In this document: piece after piece, positions 42,224 through 52,109 of the stretch
Position numbering within the stretch: position 1 is the first letter of the stretch
Layout of the letters: each line of letters starts with the position of its first letter
NCBI RefSeq assembly: GCF_000743355.1
Contig: NZ_JQEI01000015.1
Location: 124,001-188,000, forward strand
Source of the DNA: Serratia sp. Ag1
GTDB taxonomy: Bacteria > Pseudomonadota > Gammaproteobacteria > Enterobacterales > Enterobacteriaceae
Length of the DNA stretch: 64,000 nucleotides
Direction: 5' to 3'
Notes under the pieces: model-generated
Told to the model about the DNA's origin: nothing
The model's input: the letters and a program-made list of their open reading frames with translations, nothing else
Database searches by the model: none
Made by a program: the position numbers and the translations under genes

Positions 42224-43105
42224 ATGAAAGGTATCATTCTTGCTGGCGGTTCAGGGACGCGTTTGCACCCGATTACTCGTGGTGTTTCCAAACAGCTGCT
42301 CCCTATCTACGATAAGCCGATGATCTATTATCCGCTTTCGGTGCTGATGCTGGCCGGGATCCGGGACGTTTTGATTATCTCTACACCGGAAGATTTGCCG
42401 TCGTTCCGCCGCCTGTTAGGTAGCGGTGCAGAGTTTGGTATCAATCTGAGTTATGCCGAGCAGCCAAGCCCAGACGGGCTGGCACAGGCATTCCTGATCG
42501 GTGAAGAGTTTATCGCTGGTGAGCCAACCTGCCTGGTGCTGGGTGACAATATCTATTTTGGTCAGAGCTTTAGCCCGAAACTGAAAAATGTGGTCGCTGG
42601 CCTGAAGGGCGCGACCGTGTTCGGTTATCAGGTCATGGATCCAGAGCGTTTCGGCGTTGTGGAGTTTGATGATCATTTCCGCGCGTTGTCGATCGAAGAA
42701 AAACCGGCTAAACCAAAATCCAACTGGGCGGTTACGGGGCTTTATTTCTACGACAACCAGGTGGTGGATTTCGCCAAACAAGTTAAACCATCGCCGCGTG
42801 GTGAACTGGAAATTACCAGCATCAACCAGATGTATCTGGAGCGCGGTGAATTGAGCGTTGAGTTGTTAGGCCGTGGTTTTGCCTGGCTTGATACCGGTAC
42901 TCATGACAGCCTGATCGAGGCCAGCACCTTTGTGCAGACAGTGGAAAAACGCCAAGGGTTCAAGATTGCCTGCCTGGAAGAAATTGCCTGGCGTAATGGC
43001 TGGTTGGACGATGAAGGTGTAAAGCGTGCTGCTCTGGCGCTGGCGAAAACTGGTTACGGCAAATATTTACTGGATTTACTGCATGTCCGTCCACGCCAAT
43101 ATTGA
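42224..43105 (+). CDS. rffH: Glucose-1-phosphate thymidylyltransferase RffH
   Basis: Makes dTDP-glucose, the first step toward dTDP-Fuc4NAc. The ATG at 42224 follows AGGAG by 5 nt and gives 293 residues beginning [14 protein letters not shown], the nucleotidyltransferase signature; the ATG at 42206 is upstream of the ribosome site and is rejected. Other motifs are [16 protein letters not shown] and [10 protein letters not shown]. Its 3' end overlaps wecD by 23 nt. It is paralogous to RmlA and assigned by context. Confidence 0.96.
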   Translation: MKGIILAGGSGTRLHPITRGVSKQLLPIYDKPMIYYPLSVLMLAGIRDVLIISTPEDLPSFRRLLGSGAEFGINLSYAEQPSPDGLAQAFLIGEEFIAGEPTCLVLGDNIYFGQSFSPKLKNVVAGLKGATVFGYQVMDPERFGVVEFDDHFRALSIEEKPAKPKSNWAVTGLYFYDNQVVDFAKQVKPSPRGELEITSINQMYLERGELSVELLGRGFAWLDTGTHDSLIEASTFVQTVEKRQGFKIACLEEIAWRNGWLDDEGVKRAALALAKTGYGKYLLDLLHVRPRQY

Positions 43106-43799
43106 GCCTCTGGGCTGGGAAAGCGAGTTTTTCCAGATCCCCAGCGGCAAACTGCATTTTGATGACAGCGCGTCACCGCTCAGTGACGCGCAGTTAGATG
43201 CTTTTACGCTGGTGCAGGCCAAGATCCCAACACAACGCCTTGATTTAGCTGACGCATTGGCTGAGCATGGTTTTCGGCTGGTAGAAGGTGAGGTGGATTT
43301 GGCGCTGACGGTTGGCACGGAAAGTGCTTCTGTCTCGTCAGTGCGTGTCGCTGTTGCTGATGACATTCCGGCATTGCGAGCGGCAGCGGCCAGCGTATTC
43401 GCCGCTAGCCGTTTCCGGGCTCCCTGGTATGGGCAACAGGACAGTGGACGATTTTATGCCACTTGGATTGAAAAAGCGGTGCTGGGGACCTTCGATCATC
43501 AGTGCTTATTAGTGCTGGGAAGCGATGGGCAACCAGAAGGTTTTGTCAGCCTGCGTGATATTGGCCAACAAGAGACCCGTATCGGTTTGCTGGCCGTTTT
43601 CCCAGGTGCGCAAGGAAAGGGTGCCGGTTCACGGCTGATGGCTGCCGCGATCGCCTGGTGTCAGCAGCGTGAGCTGCGGCGCCTGTGGGTTGCGACCCAG
43701 ATGAGTAATATTGCCGCGTTACGGCTCTATCAACGGCACGGTGCCATTATAGAAAGCACCGCGTATTGGTTCTACAGAGGCTTACATGATTCCATTTAA
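43083..43799 (+). CDS. wecD: dTDP-fucosamine acetyltransferase WecD
   Basis: GNAT acetyltransferase that forms dTDP-Fuc4NAc from acetyl-CoA. It is 238 residues from the ATG at 43083; the frame extends into rffH. The acetyl-CoA loop is visible as [15 protein letters not shown] near residues 175-190. Conserved family stretches include VQAKIPT, RFRAPWY and STAYWFYR. It overlaps rffH by 23 nt and wecE by 14 nt. Confidence 0.94.
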   Translation: MSVHANIEPLGWESEFFQIPSGKLHFDDSASPLSDAQLDAFTLVQAKIPTQRLDLADALAEHGFRLVEGEVDLALTVGTESASVSSVRVAVADDIPALRAAAASVFAASRFRAPWYGQQDSGRFYATWIEKAVLGTFDHQCLLVLGSDGQPEGFVSLRDIGQQETRIGLLAVFPGAQGKGAGSRLMAAAIAWCQQRELRRLWVATQMSNIAALRLYQRHGAIIESTAYWFYRGLHDSI

Positions 43800-44916
43800 C
43801 GCACCACCGGTTGTTGGCACCGAGCTCGATTATATGCAGGCTGCAATGGGCAGCGGTAAACTCTGTGGTGACGGCGGTTTTACGCGCCGTTGCCAGCAGT
43901 GGATGGAACAGCATTTCGGTAGCCCGAAGGTGCTGTTGACGCCTTCTTGCACTGCTTCACTGGAAATGGCCGCCATTCTGCTGGATATCCAGCCGGGTGA
44001 TGAAGTGATCATGCCGAGCTTCACCTTCGTTTCTACTGCCAACGCCTTCGTGCTGCGTGGCGCGATAGTGGTGTTTGTCGATGTGCGTCCAGACACCATG
44101 AATATCGATGAAACCAAAATCGAAGCCGCTATTACCGATAAAACCCGCGCGATCGTGCCGGTACATTATGCTGGCGTGGCCTGCGAGATGGACACCATCA
44201 TGGCGCTGGCGAAAAAATACAACCTGTTCGTGGTTGAAGATGCTGCACAGGGCGTGATGTCGACTTACAAAGGCAAAGCGTTGGGGACTATCGGCCACAT
44301 CGGCTGTTACAGCTTCCATGAAACCAAAAACTACACCGCTGGCGGTGAGGGTGGCGCAACGCTGATTAACGATCCGGCACTGATCGATCGGGCGGAAGTG
44401 ATTCGCGAAAAAGGCACCAACCGCAGCCAGTTCTTCCGTGGGCAGGTTGATAAGTACACCTGGCGCGATATCGGCTCCAGCTATCTGATGTCTGACCTGC
44501 AGGCGGCTTATCTGTGGGCGCAGTTGGAGGCAGCGGAAGAGATTAACCAGCGTCGCTTGAAGCTGTGGCAGAACTATTATGAGGCGTTTAAACCGCTGGC
44601 AGATGACGGGCGTATCAACTTGCCAGTGATCCCTGAGGGTTGCGTGCATAATGCCCATATGTTCTACGTCAAACTCAAGGATGTTCAGGATCGCACGGCG
44701 TTTATCGATTACCTGAAAGAAGCCGAGATCATGACGGTATTCCATTACATCCCTCTGCACGCCTGCCCAGCGGGTGAGAAGTTTGGTCGCTTTGCTGGCG
44801 AAGACCGTTTCACCACCAAAGAGAGTGAACGTCTGGTGCGCCTGCCACTGTTCTACAACATGTCCGATGTTAACCAACGCACGGTGATCACCACCATCCT
44901 GAGCTTCCTGGCCTGA
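43786..44916 (+). CDS. wecE: dTDP-4-amino-4,6-dideoxygalactose transaminase WecE
   Basis: PLP-dependent aminotransferase giving dTDP-Fuc4N. It is 376 residues of the DegT/DnrJ/EryC1 family. Markers are TPSCTASLEMAA for cofactor phosphate binding, EDAAQGV with the aspartate facing the pyridine nitrogen, and the Schiff-base lysine in FHETKNYTAGGEGG. It starts within the end of wecD (14-nt overlap) and ends 1 nt before wzxE. Confidence 0.97.
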   Translation: MIPFNAPPVVGTELDYMQAAMGSGKLCGDGGFTRRCQQWMEQHFGSPKVLLTPSCTASLEMAAILLDIQPGDEVIMPSFTFVSTANAFVLRGAIVVFVDVRPDTMNIDETKIEAAITDKTRAIVPVHYAGVACEMDTIMALAKKYNLFVVEDAAQGVMSTYKGKALGTIGHIGCYSFHETKNYTAGGEGGATLINDPALIDRAEVIREKGTNRSQFFRGQVDKYTWRDIGSSYLMSDLQAAYLWAQLEAAEEINQRRLKLWQNYYEAFKPLADDGRINLPVIPEGCVHNAHMFYVKLKDVQDRTAFIDYLKEAEIMTVFHYIPLHACPAGEKFGRFAGEDRFTTKESERLVRLPLFYNMSDVNQRTVITTILSFLA

Positions 44917-44917
44917 T

Positions 44918-46168
44918 ATGTCGCTGGCAAAAGCATCGATTTGGACCGCCGGCTCCACGCTGATAAAAATTGGCGTGGGGCTGCTGGTAGTCAAAATGTT
45001 GGCGGTGGCTTTTGGCCCCAGCGGTGTCGGGCAGGCGGGTAATTTTCGTCAGTTGATTACCGTTCTTGGTGTGCTGTCCGGTGCCGGGATTTTTAACGGT
45101 ATTACCAAATATGTGGCGGAATATCACCAGGACCCACAACGTTTGCGTATGGCGGTGGGCACGGCTTCCAGCATTGTGCTGGGTTTTTCGACCCTGTTGG
45201 CGTTGGTGTTCCTGTTTGCCGCCGAGCCGATTAGCCGTGGGCTGTTCGGCCATGCCGATTATGTGAACGTGGTGCGAGCCGTCGCGTTTATCCAGATGGG
45301 TATCGCTTACGCCAACCTGTTCCTGGCGGTTCTGAAAGGTTACCGCGATGCCATGGGCAATGCGCTGGCGGTGATCGCCGGTAGCCTGATCGGTGTGGTA
45401 GCTTTTACTTTGTGCTTCAAGCTGGGTGGTTACGAAGGGGCGTTGGCCGGTTTGGCTCTGGTTCCGGCGCTGGTGGTGCTGCCAGCGGGCTTCCTACTGT
45501 GGCGGCGTAAGCTGCTGCCGTTGCGCTATCTGGCATTGGCATGGGATAAAGCGCTGGCCAGCCATCTGGGCAAGTTTACCATCATGGCGCTGATCACCTC
45601 TGTGACTCTGCCGGTCGCCTATGTGATGATGCGTAACCTGTTGGCCGCGCACTATAGCTGGGACGAGGTGGGTATTTGGCAAGGGGTAAGCAGCATTTCT
45701 GATGCTTATCTGCAGTTTATTACCGCCTCATTCACCGTTTATCTGTTGCCAACGCTGTCGCGCCTGCAGGAAAAAAGTGCGATTTCGCAAGAGATAGTGC
45801 GTTCGCTGAAGTTTGTATTGCCTGCGGTAGCTACCGCCAGTTTGGTCGTGTGGCTGTTGCGTGATTTCGCTATCTGGCTGCTGTTCTCCGAAAAATTTGT
45901 TGCGATGCGCGATCTGTTTGCCTGGCAATTGGTCGGTGATGTGCTGAAAGTCGGTTCTTACGTTTTCGGCTATCTGGTGATCGCTAAAGCGTCGCTGCGT
46001 TTTTATATTCTGACGGAAGTCAGTCAGTTTTCCTTGCTGACGCTGTTTTCGCATTGGCTGATCCCGCAGCATGGGGCGCTGGGGGCCGCACAGGCCTATA
46101 TGGCAACCTACATTGTGTATTTCGCGCTCTGTAGCTGCATATTTATCCTCTATCGTAGACGAGTATGA
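44918..46168 (+). CDS. wzxE: ECA lipid III flippase WzxE
   Basis: Inner-membrane flippase that moves the undecaprenyl-PP-linked ECA trisaccharide to the periplasm. It is 416 residues with about 12 hydrophobic helices and the MOP-family start [20 protein letters not shown]. It begins 1 nt after the wecE stop and its TGA overlaps the wecF ATG (ATGA), supporting a coupled order of flippase, final transferase and polymerase. Confidence 0.96.
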   Translation: MSLAKASIWTAGSTLIKIGVGLLVVKMLAVAFGPSGVGQAGNFRQLITVLGVLSGAGIFNGITKYVAEYHQDPQRLRMAVGTASSIVLGFSTLLALVFLFAAEPISRGLFGHADYVNVVRAVAFIQMGIAYANLFLAVLKGYRDAMGNALAVIAGSLIGVVAFTLCFKLGGYEGALAGLALVPALVVLPAGFLLWRRKLLPLRYLALAWDKALASHLGKFTIMALITSVTLPVAYVMMRNLLAAHYSWDEVGIWQGVSSISDAYLQFITASFTVYLLPTLSRLQEKSAISQEIVRSLKFVLPAVATASLVVWLLRDFAIWLLFSEKFVAMRDLFAWQLVGDVLKVGSYVFGYLVIAKASLRFYILTEVSQFSLLTLFSHWLIPQHGALGAAQAYMATYIVYFALCSCIFILYRRRV

Positions 46169-47250
46169 CCACACTGATTCACGTATTGGGATCTGATATC
46201 CCGCATCATAATCATACGGTGCTGCGCTTCTTTAATGACGTGCTGGCAGAGCGGTTGCCTGCCGAGCAGGTAGGCCATTTTATGGTGGCAGCCAAGGATG
46301 TTGCGGCATTGGGCCCGTTCCCTGCACTGCAGGTGGACGCTTTTCCGGGCAAGAAAAGCCTGGCGGAGGCGGTGATTGCCCGCGCTCAGGCCGATCGTCA
46401 GGCGCGCTTTTTCCTGCATGGCCAGTTTAATGCGGCACTGTGGCTGGCGCTACTGAGCGGTAAAATCAAAGCACATCAGGTGAGCTGGCACATCTGGGGA
46501 GCCGATCTGTATGAGAACGCCACCAGTTGGAAGTTCCGGTTATTCTATATCCTGCGCCGCGTCGCGCAGGGGCGGGTCAGCCACGTGTTTGCTACGCGTG
46601 GCGATCTGATCCATTACCAGCAACGCCATCCGCGCGTTCCGGCCTCATTGTTGTACTTCCCGACGCGTATGAACCCACAACTTACCGGTATTGCGGTGCA
46701 GAAAAACAGCGCTGGGCCGTTGACCATTCTGGTGGGGAACTCTGGGGACCGCACTAACCGCCATATAGAGGCGTTCAAGGCGATTCATCAGCAGTTTGGT
46801 AGCGATGTACAGGTGATTGTGCCGATGGGCTATCCTGCCAATAACGAAGCCTATATCGAACAGGTGCGTGCTGCCGGGTTGGCGTTGTTCAGCGAAAATA
46901 ACCTGCAATTGCTGACGCAACAGGTGGCGTTTGACGACTACCTGAATATTCTGCGTGCCTGCGATCTCGGTTACTTTATTTTTGACCGGCAGCAGGGTAT
47001 TGGCACTCTGTGCCTGTTGATACAGTTTGGCGTGCCGTTTGTGCTCAGCCGTAAAAACCCTTTCTGGCAGGATCTGGCAGAACAACATCTGCCGGTACTG
47101 TTCTATGGTGATTCGCTGGATGAAGCCATCATCCGCGAGTCACAGCGTCAGTTGGCTCTGGTGGATAAACATGCGATAGCCTTCTTTAATCCGAACTACG
47201 TCGATGGCTGGCAACGGGCATTGTCGCAAGTGGCGGGAGAAAAACCATGA
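46165..47250 (+). CDS. wecF: Fuc4NAc transferase WecF
   Basis: Peripheral glycosyltransferase (GT56) that adds Fuc4NAc to complete lipid III. It is 361 residues. Recognisable segments are the start [21 protein letters not shown], in part, [28 protein letters not shown] and the donor-site region [18 protein letters not shown]. It overlaps wzxE and wzyE by 4 nt each. Confidence 0.96.
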   Translation: MTTLIHVLGSDIPHHNHTVLRFFNDVLAERLPAEQVGHFMVAAKDVAALGPFPALQVDAFPGKKSLAEAVIARAQADRQARFFLHGQFNAALWLALLSGKIKAHQVSWHIWGADLYENATSWKFRLFYILRRVAQGRVSHVFATRGDLIHYQQRHPRVPASLLYFPTRMNPQLTGIAVQKNSAGPLTILVGNSGDRTNRHIEAFKAIHQQFGSDVQVIVPMGYPANNEAYIEQVRAAGLALFSENNLQLLTQQVAFDDYLNILRACDLGYFIFDRQQGIGTLCLLIQFGVPFVLSRKNPFWQDLAEQHLPVLFYGDSLDEAIIRESQRQLALVDKHAIAFFNPNYVDGWQRALSQVAGEKP

Positions 47251-48608
47251 CGCTGGCTCAGTTTGGCGGGTTGTTTGTTGTCTACCTGATTAGTGCACTG
47301 TTTGTGCTGACGTTAACTTATCAGGAATTCCGGCGGGTGCGATTTAACTTTAACGTCTTCTTTTCCCTGCTTTATTTATTGACGTTTTATTTTGGTTTTC
47401 CGCTGACTTGCCTGTTGGTATTCCAGTTTGATGTGCAGATAGTGCCGGTCGAATATCTGTTGTATGCCATTCTGGCGGCAACCAGTTTCTATGCGATCTA
47501 CTACGTCAGCTATAAGACACGGTTGCGCAGGCGCAGCGACCAGCAGCATAAGCCGATATTTACCATGAACCGGGTGGAAACCCATCTCACCTGGATGTTA
47601 TTGGCGCTGGTGGCGATTGGCACCGTGGGTATCTTCTTCATGCAGAATGGCTTCCTGCTGTTCAAGCTGAATTCCTACAGCCAGATCTTCTCCAGCGATG
47701 TATCCGGGGTGGCGCTCAAGCGCTTCTTCTACTTCTTTATCCCGGCGATGCTGGTGGTCTATTTTCTCAAGCAGGATGTGCGCGCCTGGTTCTTCTTCCT
47801 GGCGGCGACGGTGGCCTTTGGTATCCTGACCTATGTGATCGTGGGGGGAACACGGGCCAATATCATCATCGCGTTCTCGCTGTTCCTGTTTATCGGCATT
47901 GTGCGTGGTTGGATTTCGCTGTGGATGCTGGTGGCCGCTGGGGTGTTTGGCATTGTCGGCATGTTCTGGCTGGCGTTGAAACGCTATAGCCTGGATGTCA
48001 GCGGCCCTGAAGCGTTCTACACTTTCTTGTATCTGACGCGCGATACCTTCTCGCCGTGGGAAAACCTGGGGTTACTGCTGCAAAATTACGACAAGATCGA
48101 TTTCCAGGGGCTGGCTCCGATCGTGCGTGATTTCTATGTGTTTATCCCTACCTGGTTATGGCCGGGGCGGCCTGATCTGGTGCTGAATACCGCTAACTAC
48201 TTTACCTGGGAAGTGTTGGATAACCATTCCGGGTTGGCGATCTCTCCTACGCTGATTGGTTCGCTGGTAGTGATGGGCGGGGTGCTGTTTATCCCGCTGG
48301 GGGCCATCGTAGTGGGTTTGATCATCAAGTGGTTTGATTGGCTGTATGAAATGGGCAAAAGTGAGCAGAATCGTTTTAAAGCGGCGATTTTGCAGGGTTT
48401 TTGCTTTGGTGCCGTATTCAATATCATCGTTTTGGCGCGTGAAGGGGTGGATTCCTTCGTTTCACGCGTGGTGTTCTTCTGTATCATTTTTGGCGTCTGC
48501 CTGGTATTGGCCAAATTGCTGTATTGGCTGTTTGATACAGCCGGGCTTATCAAGGCTCGTATAACGCGCAAACGCGTCATAGCGCCTTCCGTTGGCAGCC
48601 TTCTGTAA
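47247..48608 (+). CDS. wzyE: ECA polymerase WzyE
   Basis: Polytopic inner-membrane protein that polymerises the flipped trisaccharide units. It is 453 residues with about 11 hydrophobic helices, long aromatic-rich segments, and conserved loop regions such as [12 protein letters not shown] and [21 protein letters not shown], in part. It starts inside the wecF stop (ATGA) and ends 11 nt before wecG. Confidence 0.96.
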   Translation: MTLAQFGGLFVVYLISALFVLTLTYQEFRRVRFNFNVFFSLLYLLTFYFGFPLTCLLVFQFDVQIVPVEYLLYAILAATSFYAIYYVSYKTRLRRRSDQQHKPIFTMNRVETHLTWMLLALVAIGTVGIFFMQNGFLLFKLNSYSQIFSSDVSGVALKRFFYFFIPAMLVVYFLKQDVRAWFFFLAATVAFGILTYVIVGGTRANIIIAFSLFLFIGIVRGWISLWMLVAAGVFGIVGMFWLALKRYSLDVSGPEAFYTFLYLTRDTFSPWENLGLLLQNYDKIDFQGLAPIVRDFYVFIPTWLWPGRPDLVLNTANYFTWEVLDNHSGLAISPTLIGSLVVMGGVLFIPLGAIVVGLIIKWFDWLYEMGKSEQNRFKAAILQGFCFGAVFNIIVLAREGVDSFVSRVVFFCIIFGVCLVLAKLLYWLFDTAGLIKARITRKRVIAPSVGSLL

Positions 48609-48619
48609 AGGTAATAATC

Positions 48620-49360
48620 ATGGAAGCAAACATTTCGGTTCCTAAGTACGAGTTACGCGGCTTCAGCCTGTGGGGATTCCGTGATATGGCACAATGCATG
48701 GATTTTCTGTTTGACGGTGGCCGGGTAAAACAAGGCACGCTGGTTGCGATGAACGCAGAGAAAATCCTCAAGGCAGAAACCGATCCTGCGCTGCATGCTC
48801 TGCTGGATGAGGCTGAGTATAAGTATGCTGATGGGATCAGCATGGTGCGCTCGATCCGCCGTAAATATCCTGGTGCAGAGGTTTCCCGCGTGGCCGGAGC
48901 CGATTTGTGGGAAGCGTTGATGCAACGTGCCGGGCAGGAAGGTACGCCAGTGTTTCTGATTGGTGGTAAACCTGAGGTGTTGGCAGAAACCGAGCAGAAA
49001 CTGCGTAGCCAGTGGAATGTGAATCTGGTCGGGACTCAGGATGGTTACTTTACTCCTGAGCAGCGTGAAGGTTTGTTCGAACGCATTCGCGCCAGCGGAG
49101 CGGCCATTGTGACGGTAGCTATGGGGTCACCGAAGCAGGAAATCTTTATGCGTGATTGCCGCAAAGTGCATTCACAAGCGTTGTATATGGGCGTAGGCGG
49201 CACTTATGACGTGTTTACTGGTCATGTGAAGCGTGCCCCGAAGGTTTGGCAGAATCTCGGCTTAGAGTGGCTCTATCGCCTGCTCAGCCAACCAAGCCGT
49301 ATTGGTCGTCAGCTCAAATTGCTCAAGTTCCTCGGTTACTATTATACCGGCAAGATGTAA
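48620..49360 (+). CDS. wecG: UDP-ManNAcA transferase WecG
   Basis: Transfers ManNAcA to lipid I, giving ECA lipid II. It is 246 residues of the WecG/TagA/CpsF family (GT26). Motifs visible are [48 protein letters not shown] and [22 protein letters not shown] lies upstream. It is the last gene of the ECA cluster. In E. coli yifK follows; here a tRNA operon comes next. Confidence 0.97.
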   Translation: MEANISVPKYELRGFSLWGFRDMAQCMDFLFDGGRVKQGTLVAMNAEKILKAETDPALHALLDEAEYKYADGISMVRSIRRKYPGAEVSRVAGADLWEALMQRAGQEGTPVFLIGGKPEVLAETEQKLRSQWNVNLVGTQDGYFTPEQREGLFERIRASGAAIVTVAMGSPKQEIFMRDCRKVHSQALYMGVGGTYDVFTGHVKRAPKVWQNLGLEWLYRLLSQPSRIGRQLKLLKFLGYYYTGKM

Positions 49361-49506
49361 TCCTCGTAGTAATGGCAAAACGCAGTATCAGGCTGAAAAA
49401 CGTGTGGAAAGTCAGCAATCACCGTTGAACAGGGGCAATGGAAAGCCCTTTCCTGTTCGGGAGTGAACAAAGCGTAATCAAACGCAACATTTCTGCGAAA
49501 AAGCAC

Positions 49507-49535
49507 TAGACAGGATGGGTTTAAAACCGTAGTAT
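49507..49535 (+). promoter_or_regulatory. promoter of the four-tRNA operon
   Basis: The -35 TAGACA (49507-49512) and -10 TAGTAT (49530-49535) are spaced by 17 nt and followed by a GC-rich discriminator CCCCACCCGC, as at stringently controlled tRNA promoters. The first tRNA begins 21 nt downstream. Confidence 0.6.
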
Positions 49536-49556
49536 CCCCACCCGCAACGGCGCTAC

Positions 49557-49633
<77 letters not shown>

Positions 49634-49690
49634 TTAAGTTTGTGCGCAGGAGCTGCGGTGGTATGATTACCGCGTGAATAAAGTAGTAAT

Positions 49691-49767
49691 GGTGGCTATA
49701 GCTCAGTTGGTAGAGCCCTGGATTGTGATTCCAGTTGTCGTGGGTTCGAGTCCCATTAGCCACCCCA
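49691..49767 (+). tRNA. hisR: tRNA-His(GTG)
   Basis: 77 nt including CCA and the extra 5' G typical of histidine tRNA. The anticodon GTG is at 49725-49727 in loop TTGTGAT. It corresponds to E. coli hisR in the same operon position. Confidence 0.98.
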
Positions 49768-49814
49768 CTTTACCTAGGTGTAAAGTAAAAAATTGAAAGC
49801 TGTTTTGTGACAGT

Positions 49815-49901
49815 GCGAAGGTGGCGGAATTGGTAGACGCGCTAGCTTCAGGTGTTAGTGTTCTTACGAACGTGAGGGTTCAAGTCCCTCTCTTCGCACC
49901 A
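49815..49901 (+). tRNA. leuT: tRNA-Leu(CAG)
   Basis: 87 nt with a long variable arm and encoded CCA. The anticodon CAG is at 49849-49851. The variable-arm and T-stem bases differ slightly from E. coli leuT, but all stems pair. Confidence 0.98.
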
Positions 49902-49976
49902 CACAAAATGTCTGATAAATTTTAATATTTACATAGACATAAGCTTAGATTTTCAGTAGTATCTGCAACAAGAAAT

Positions 49977-50053
49977 CGGCGAGTAGCGCAGCTTGGTAGC
50001 GCAACTGGTTTGGGACCAGTGGGTCGGAGGTTCGAATCCTCTCTCGCCGACCA
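49977..50053 (+). tRNA. proM: tRNA-Pro(TGG)
   Basis: 77 nt including CCA, anticodon TGG at 50011-50013. It is the last tRNA of the operon and corresponds to E. coli proM. It is identical to the tRNA-Pro at 3193-3269. Confidence 0.98.
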
Positions 50054-50061
50054 ATTTAAGA

Positions 50062-50086
50062 AACCTGCTTTATAAGCAGGTTTTTT
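50062..50086 (+). terminator. terminator after proM
   Basis: AACCTGCTT (50062-50070) pairs with AAGCAGGTT (50074-50082), followed by a T run. It is the counterpart of the hairpin after the first tRNA-Pro, with loop bases changed. Confidence 0.85.
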
Positions 50087-50220
50087 GCTTTTGTAGCTTA
50101 AGAGGATGAGAGCCTCCGAAGGAGGTTTGAGCCGAGCGAAGCGAGACAACGTTGCTTTAGCAACGGCCCGTAGGGCGAGCATCGAAGATGCGAGTTATCT
50201 CTCTCGCCGACCAATTTAAG

Positions 50221-50251
50221 AAAAGCCCGTTCAGTGATGAACGGGCTTTTT
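50221..50251 (+). terminator. strong terminator after tRNA repeat
   Basis: A 13-bp stem (50221-50233 with 50238-50250), loop GTGA, has its own arm ending in T residues. It closes the tRNA operon transcript beyond the remnant repeat. Confidence 0.85.
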
Positions 50252-50351
50252 GCTTTCTGTTTTTAAACTTTTCCGCAGTTTTTGCTATCTCACTTCTGTT
50301 TCAACCCTGCTTTTCTGGATGTTGTTTTTCAACGACAGCGATACTTGCCGT

Positions 50352-50369
50352 TGTCGTCAGTTTGAGACG
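50352..50369 (+). promoter_or_regulatory. GlrR (QseF)-like site 1
   Basis: TGTCGTCAGTTTGAGACG fits TGTC-N10-GACA with one mismatch. It lies about 238 nt before the glmZ start, a usual distance for activators of sigma54 promoters. Confidence 0.5.
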
Positions 50370-50414
50370 TTTAACTGTTTGATTTTAAGTAATAAAAGCA
50401 ATTTTTGCTTATGG

Positions 50415-50432
50415 CGTCGTGTTAAAGCGACA
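50415..50432 (+). promoter_or_regulatory. GlrR (QseF)-like site 2
   Basis: CGTCGTGTTAAAGCGACA fits TGTC-N10-GACA with one mismatch. It lies 46 nt after site 1 (53 nt spacer centre to centre is not required exactly) and about 175 nt before glmZ. AT-rich DNA between it and the promoter could host IHF, though I cannot fix a site. Confidence 0.5.
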
Positions 50433-50561
50433 GATTGAAGTGAGGGTTAAAAAACACCGGGCAGAGCAGTGAGGTATGAGTTGAAGAGGGTGTGAAATTT
50501 AAATTCTTTAAATTCAATGTGATGAGTGTATTTTTAATCTTTGTGGCATGAAGGGCATAAG

Positions 50562-50578
50562 TTGGCACGTGAAGTGCA
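50562..50578 (+). promoter_or_regulatory. sigma54 promoter of glmZ
   Basis: TTGGCACGTGAAGTGCA has the invariant GG (50564-50565) and GC (50576-50577) exactly 10 nt apart and one mismatch in the -12 part. The conserved GlmZ 5' end at 50590 falls about 13 nt after the GC, as expected for RNA polymerase with RpoN. Confidence 0.8.
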
Positions 50579-50589
50579 ATATCTAATGC

Positions 50590-50798
50590 GTAGATGCTCA
50601 TTCCACTTCTTATGTTTGCCCCGGCTTCATAAACCCAGGAATGATGCAGAGCCAATTTTAGGGTGCCTATTGTCCACAAGAACGATGAAAGCAACTGCTT
50701 CATCACACTTCGGGCATAACGTTGAGTGAGGCACCACCCCTGTTGTTCTAGACCTGATTGCTTCTTATACACTTGCCTACTCGGCAAGTGTTTTTTTT
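50590..50798 (+). ncRNA. glmZ: GlmZ small RNA
   Basis: Hfq-dependent sRNA that activates glmS translation and is cleaved by RNase E with the adaptor RapZ. The 5' part (GTAGATGCTCATTCCA...CTTATGTTTGCC) and the internal AACGTTGAGTGA block match recalled E. coli GlmZ closely. The glmS-pairing area is represented by TGTTGTTCTAGACCTG. The 3' end is a clean terminator, CACTTGCC/GGCAAGTG (50770-50790) plus eight Ts. Length is about 208 nt, like E. coli (207), and its location upstream of hemY is also the same. A 121-codon frame on the opposite strand across this region is spurious. Confidence 0.93.
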
Positions 50799-50862
50799 GC
50801 CCCTAACCAGCTAAGAGAGTGCTGTTGGCGTCGGTCTTTATTTAAAGACGGGGTATTCAGGC

Positions 50863-50896
50863 AAAAAAAACGCGGCCAAATATTGTGGCCGCGTTT
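50863..50896 (-). terminator. hemCDXY operon terminator
   Basis: Read on the minus strand, AAACGCGGCCA and TGGCCGCGTTT (50868-50878 with 50886-50896) form an 11-bp stem, followed by a T run. It lies 17 nt beyond the hemY stop. Confidence 0.85.
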
Positions 50897-50912
50897 GTCT
50901 GGGAAGGGGGGC

Positions 50913-52106
50913 TTATTCGCTGTCTTGCTTCAACGTTAGCATCAACCCTTCGCGGCGCATCTGTGCAGCTTCGTCGGGGCGGTGTAGTTTTTCCAAGGCA
51001 TCAGCCAGCCATGCGTAGTCATAGGCATCGGGGCGTTGCTTCAGTGCTTCATTGAATGCCTCACTGGCCTGCTGCCATTCACCATGCTTCATGAGTAGCT
51101 GACCTAGCGTGCTGCTCAGCAACGGGGTAGTGCCATGTTGTTTGATCTGTTGGCGCAAGGCTTTTTCCAACTGCTCCGGGTTACCGGACTTGATGCGCGG
51201 GAGCAATAAGACCAAACGTTCATCATACTGGCGTTTCAGGCTACTGAGCACAATATCCTGTGCCAAATCATGATCATCACACTCAATCAGATGTTCTACC
51301 ATCGCCACCTGCAGTGGGACTTCATGGCGCGTTCTGCGGCTTTGCTCTTTCCACCAGAGTTTCAGGCCATCACTGCCTTCGTCTGCCATCGCCTGGTTCA
51401 TCAGGCCGATATAAGCCTGCTGTTGCAGCGCCTGGAGTTCGTCTTCGGTGTGCAGGTTGATCTTGCTCATCGCAGGTAGAATTTCCAGCAATGACGCGTA
51501 AGCACCCGTCTGCAGGTAGGCCTGTTCAGCCAACCTTAAGACTTCTGGGTGACGAGGGGCCTGATTCAGCAGGCGATCGATGCCGTGGCGGGCCGCGTGG
51601 GCTTCTCCCTGAGCCAATTGGATCCGCACGCGGGTAATATCTACCGGCAGTTGATCGGTGTCGGCCACTTCGGCAGCACGTTCCAGATACTGATTGGTTC
51701 TGAAACCATCACCGCGTTGCTGTGCTGCTTCGGCAGCGAGCAGATAGTTCACTACCGGCTGCTCTGCGTGATCGGCATTACGCGTCAGCAGTTTCTCTAC
51801 CTGTTTATAATCACCCTCTGCCAGCTTGATCAGTGCGGCTTTGGTCTGCTTGTGAGCGCGGTGGCGTTTACGGCCAATGAACCAGCCACGGGTACGGGCA
51901 CCGGTATGGAAAATATGGCGCAGGAACCATTCGATCACAAACAGCACCAGGAACAGCAGAATGACCATGATCACCAAACCGGTGACGCTGGTTTCAACGT
52001 TGTAGCTGTCAGTCTGAATCAGCACATAGCCCTGATGGCCAGCCAGCATCGGCCCCACCACCACGCTGGCGATCAGCACCAGGAACAGGAATAACACACG
52101 TAACAT
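50913..52106 (-). CDS. hemY: Heme-operon TPR membrane protein HemY
   Basis: A 397-residue inner-membrane protein of the hemCDXY operon. Its exact role in heme synthesis is unsettled, and it is not the protoporphyrinogen oxidase also called HemY in Gram-positive bacteria. Two membrane helices (about 3-22 and 42-64) are followed by a basic patch and a TPR-rich cytoplasmic region. It starts 3 nt after hemX and is the last operon gene. Confidence 0.93.
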   Translation of the reverse strand: MLRVLFLFLVLIASVVVGPMLAGHQGYVLIQTDSYNVETSVTGLVIMVILLFLVLFVIEWFLRHIFHTGARTRGWFIGRKRHRAHKQTKAALIKLAEGDYKQVEKLLTRNADHAEQPVVNYLLAAEAAQQRGDGFRTNQYLERAAEVADTDQLPVDITRVRIQLAQGEAHAARHGIDRLLNQAPRHPEVLRLAEQAYLQTGAYASLLEILPAMSKINLHTEDELQALQQQAYIGLMNQAMADEGSDGLKLWWKEQSRRTRHEVPLQVAMVEHLIECDDHDLAQDIVLSSLKRQYDERLVLLLPRIKSGNPEQLEKALRQQIKQHGTTPLLSSTLGQLLMKHGEWQQASEAFNEALKQRPDAYDYAWLADALEKLHRPDEAAQMRREGLMLTLKQDSE

Positions 52107-52109
52107 GGC

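Larger units (their letters stand above)
49977..50212 (+). repeat. tRNA-Pro plus remnant repeat, copy 2
   Basis: Near-identical to 3193-3430: the same tRNA, terminator and structured spacer, ending in a tRNA 3'-end remnant (TCTCTCGCCGACCA, 50199-50212). Differences are a few substitutions and a one-base loss in the remnant. The two copies are in the same orientation, about 46.8 kb apart. Confidence 0.8.

Noticed and set aside
49922-50182. 86-codon minus-strand frame over proM
   Set aside because: Same artefact as at 3150-3398; no ribosome site and the sequence is explained by tRNA and repeat.
50422-50787. 121-codon minus-strand frame
   Set aside because: It lies antisense to GlmZ and its promoter and shows no family resemblance.
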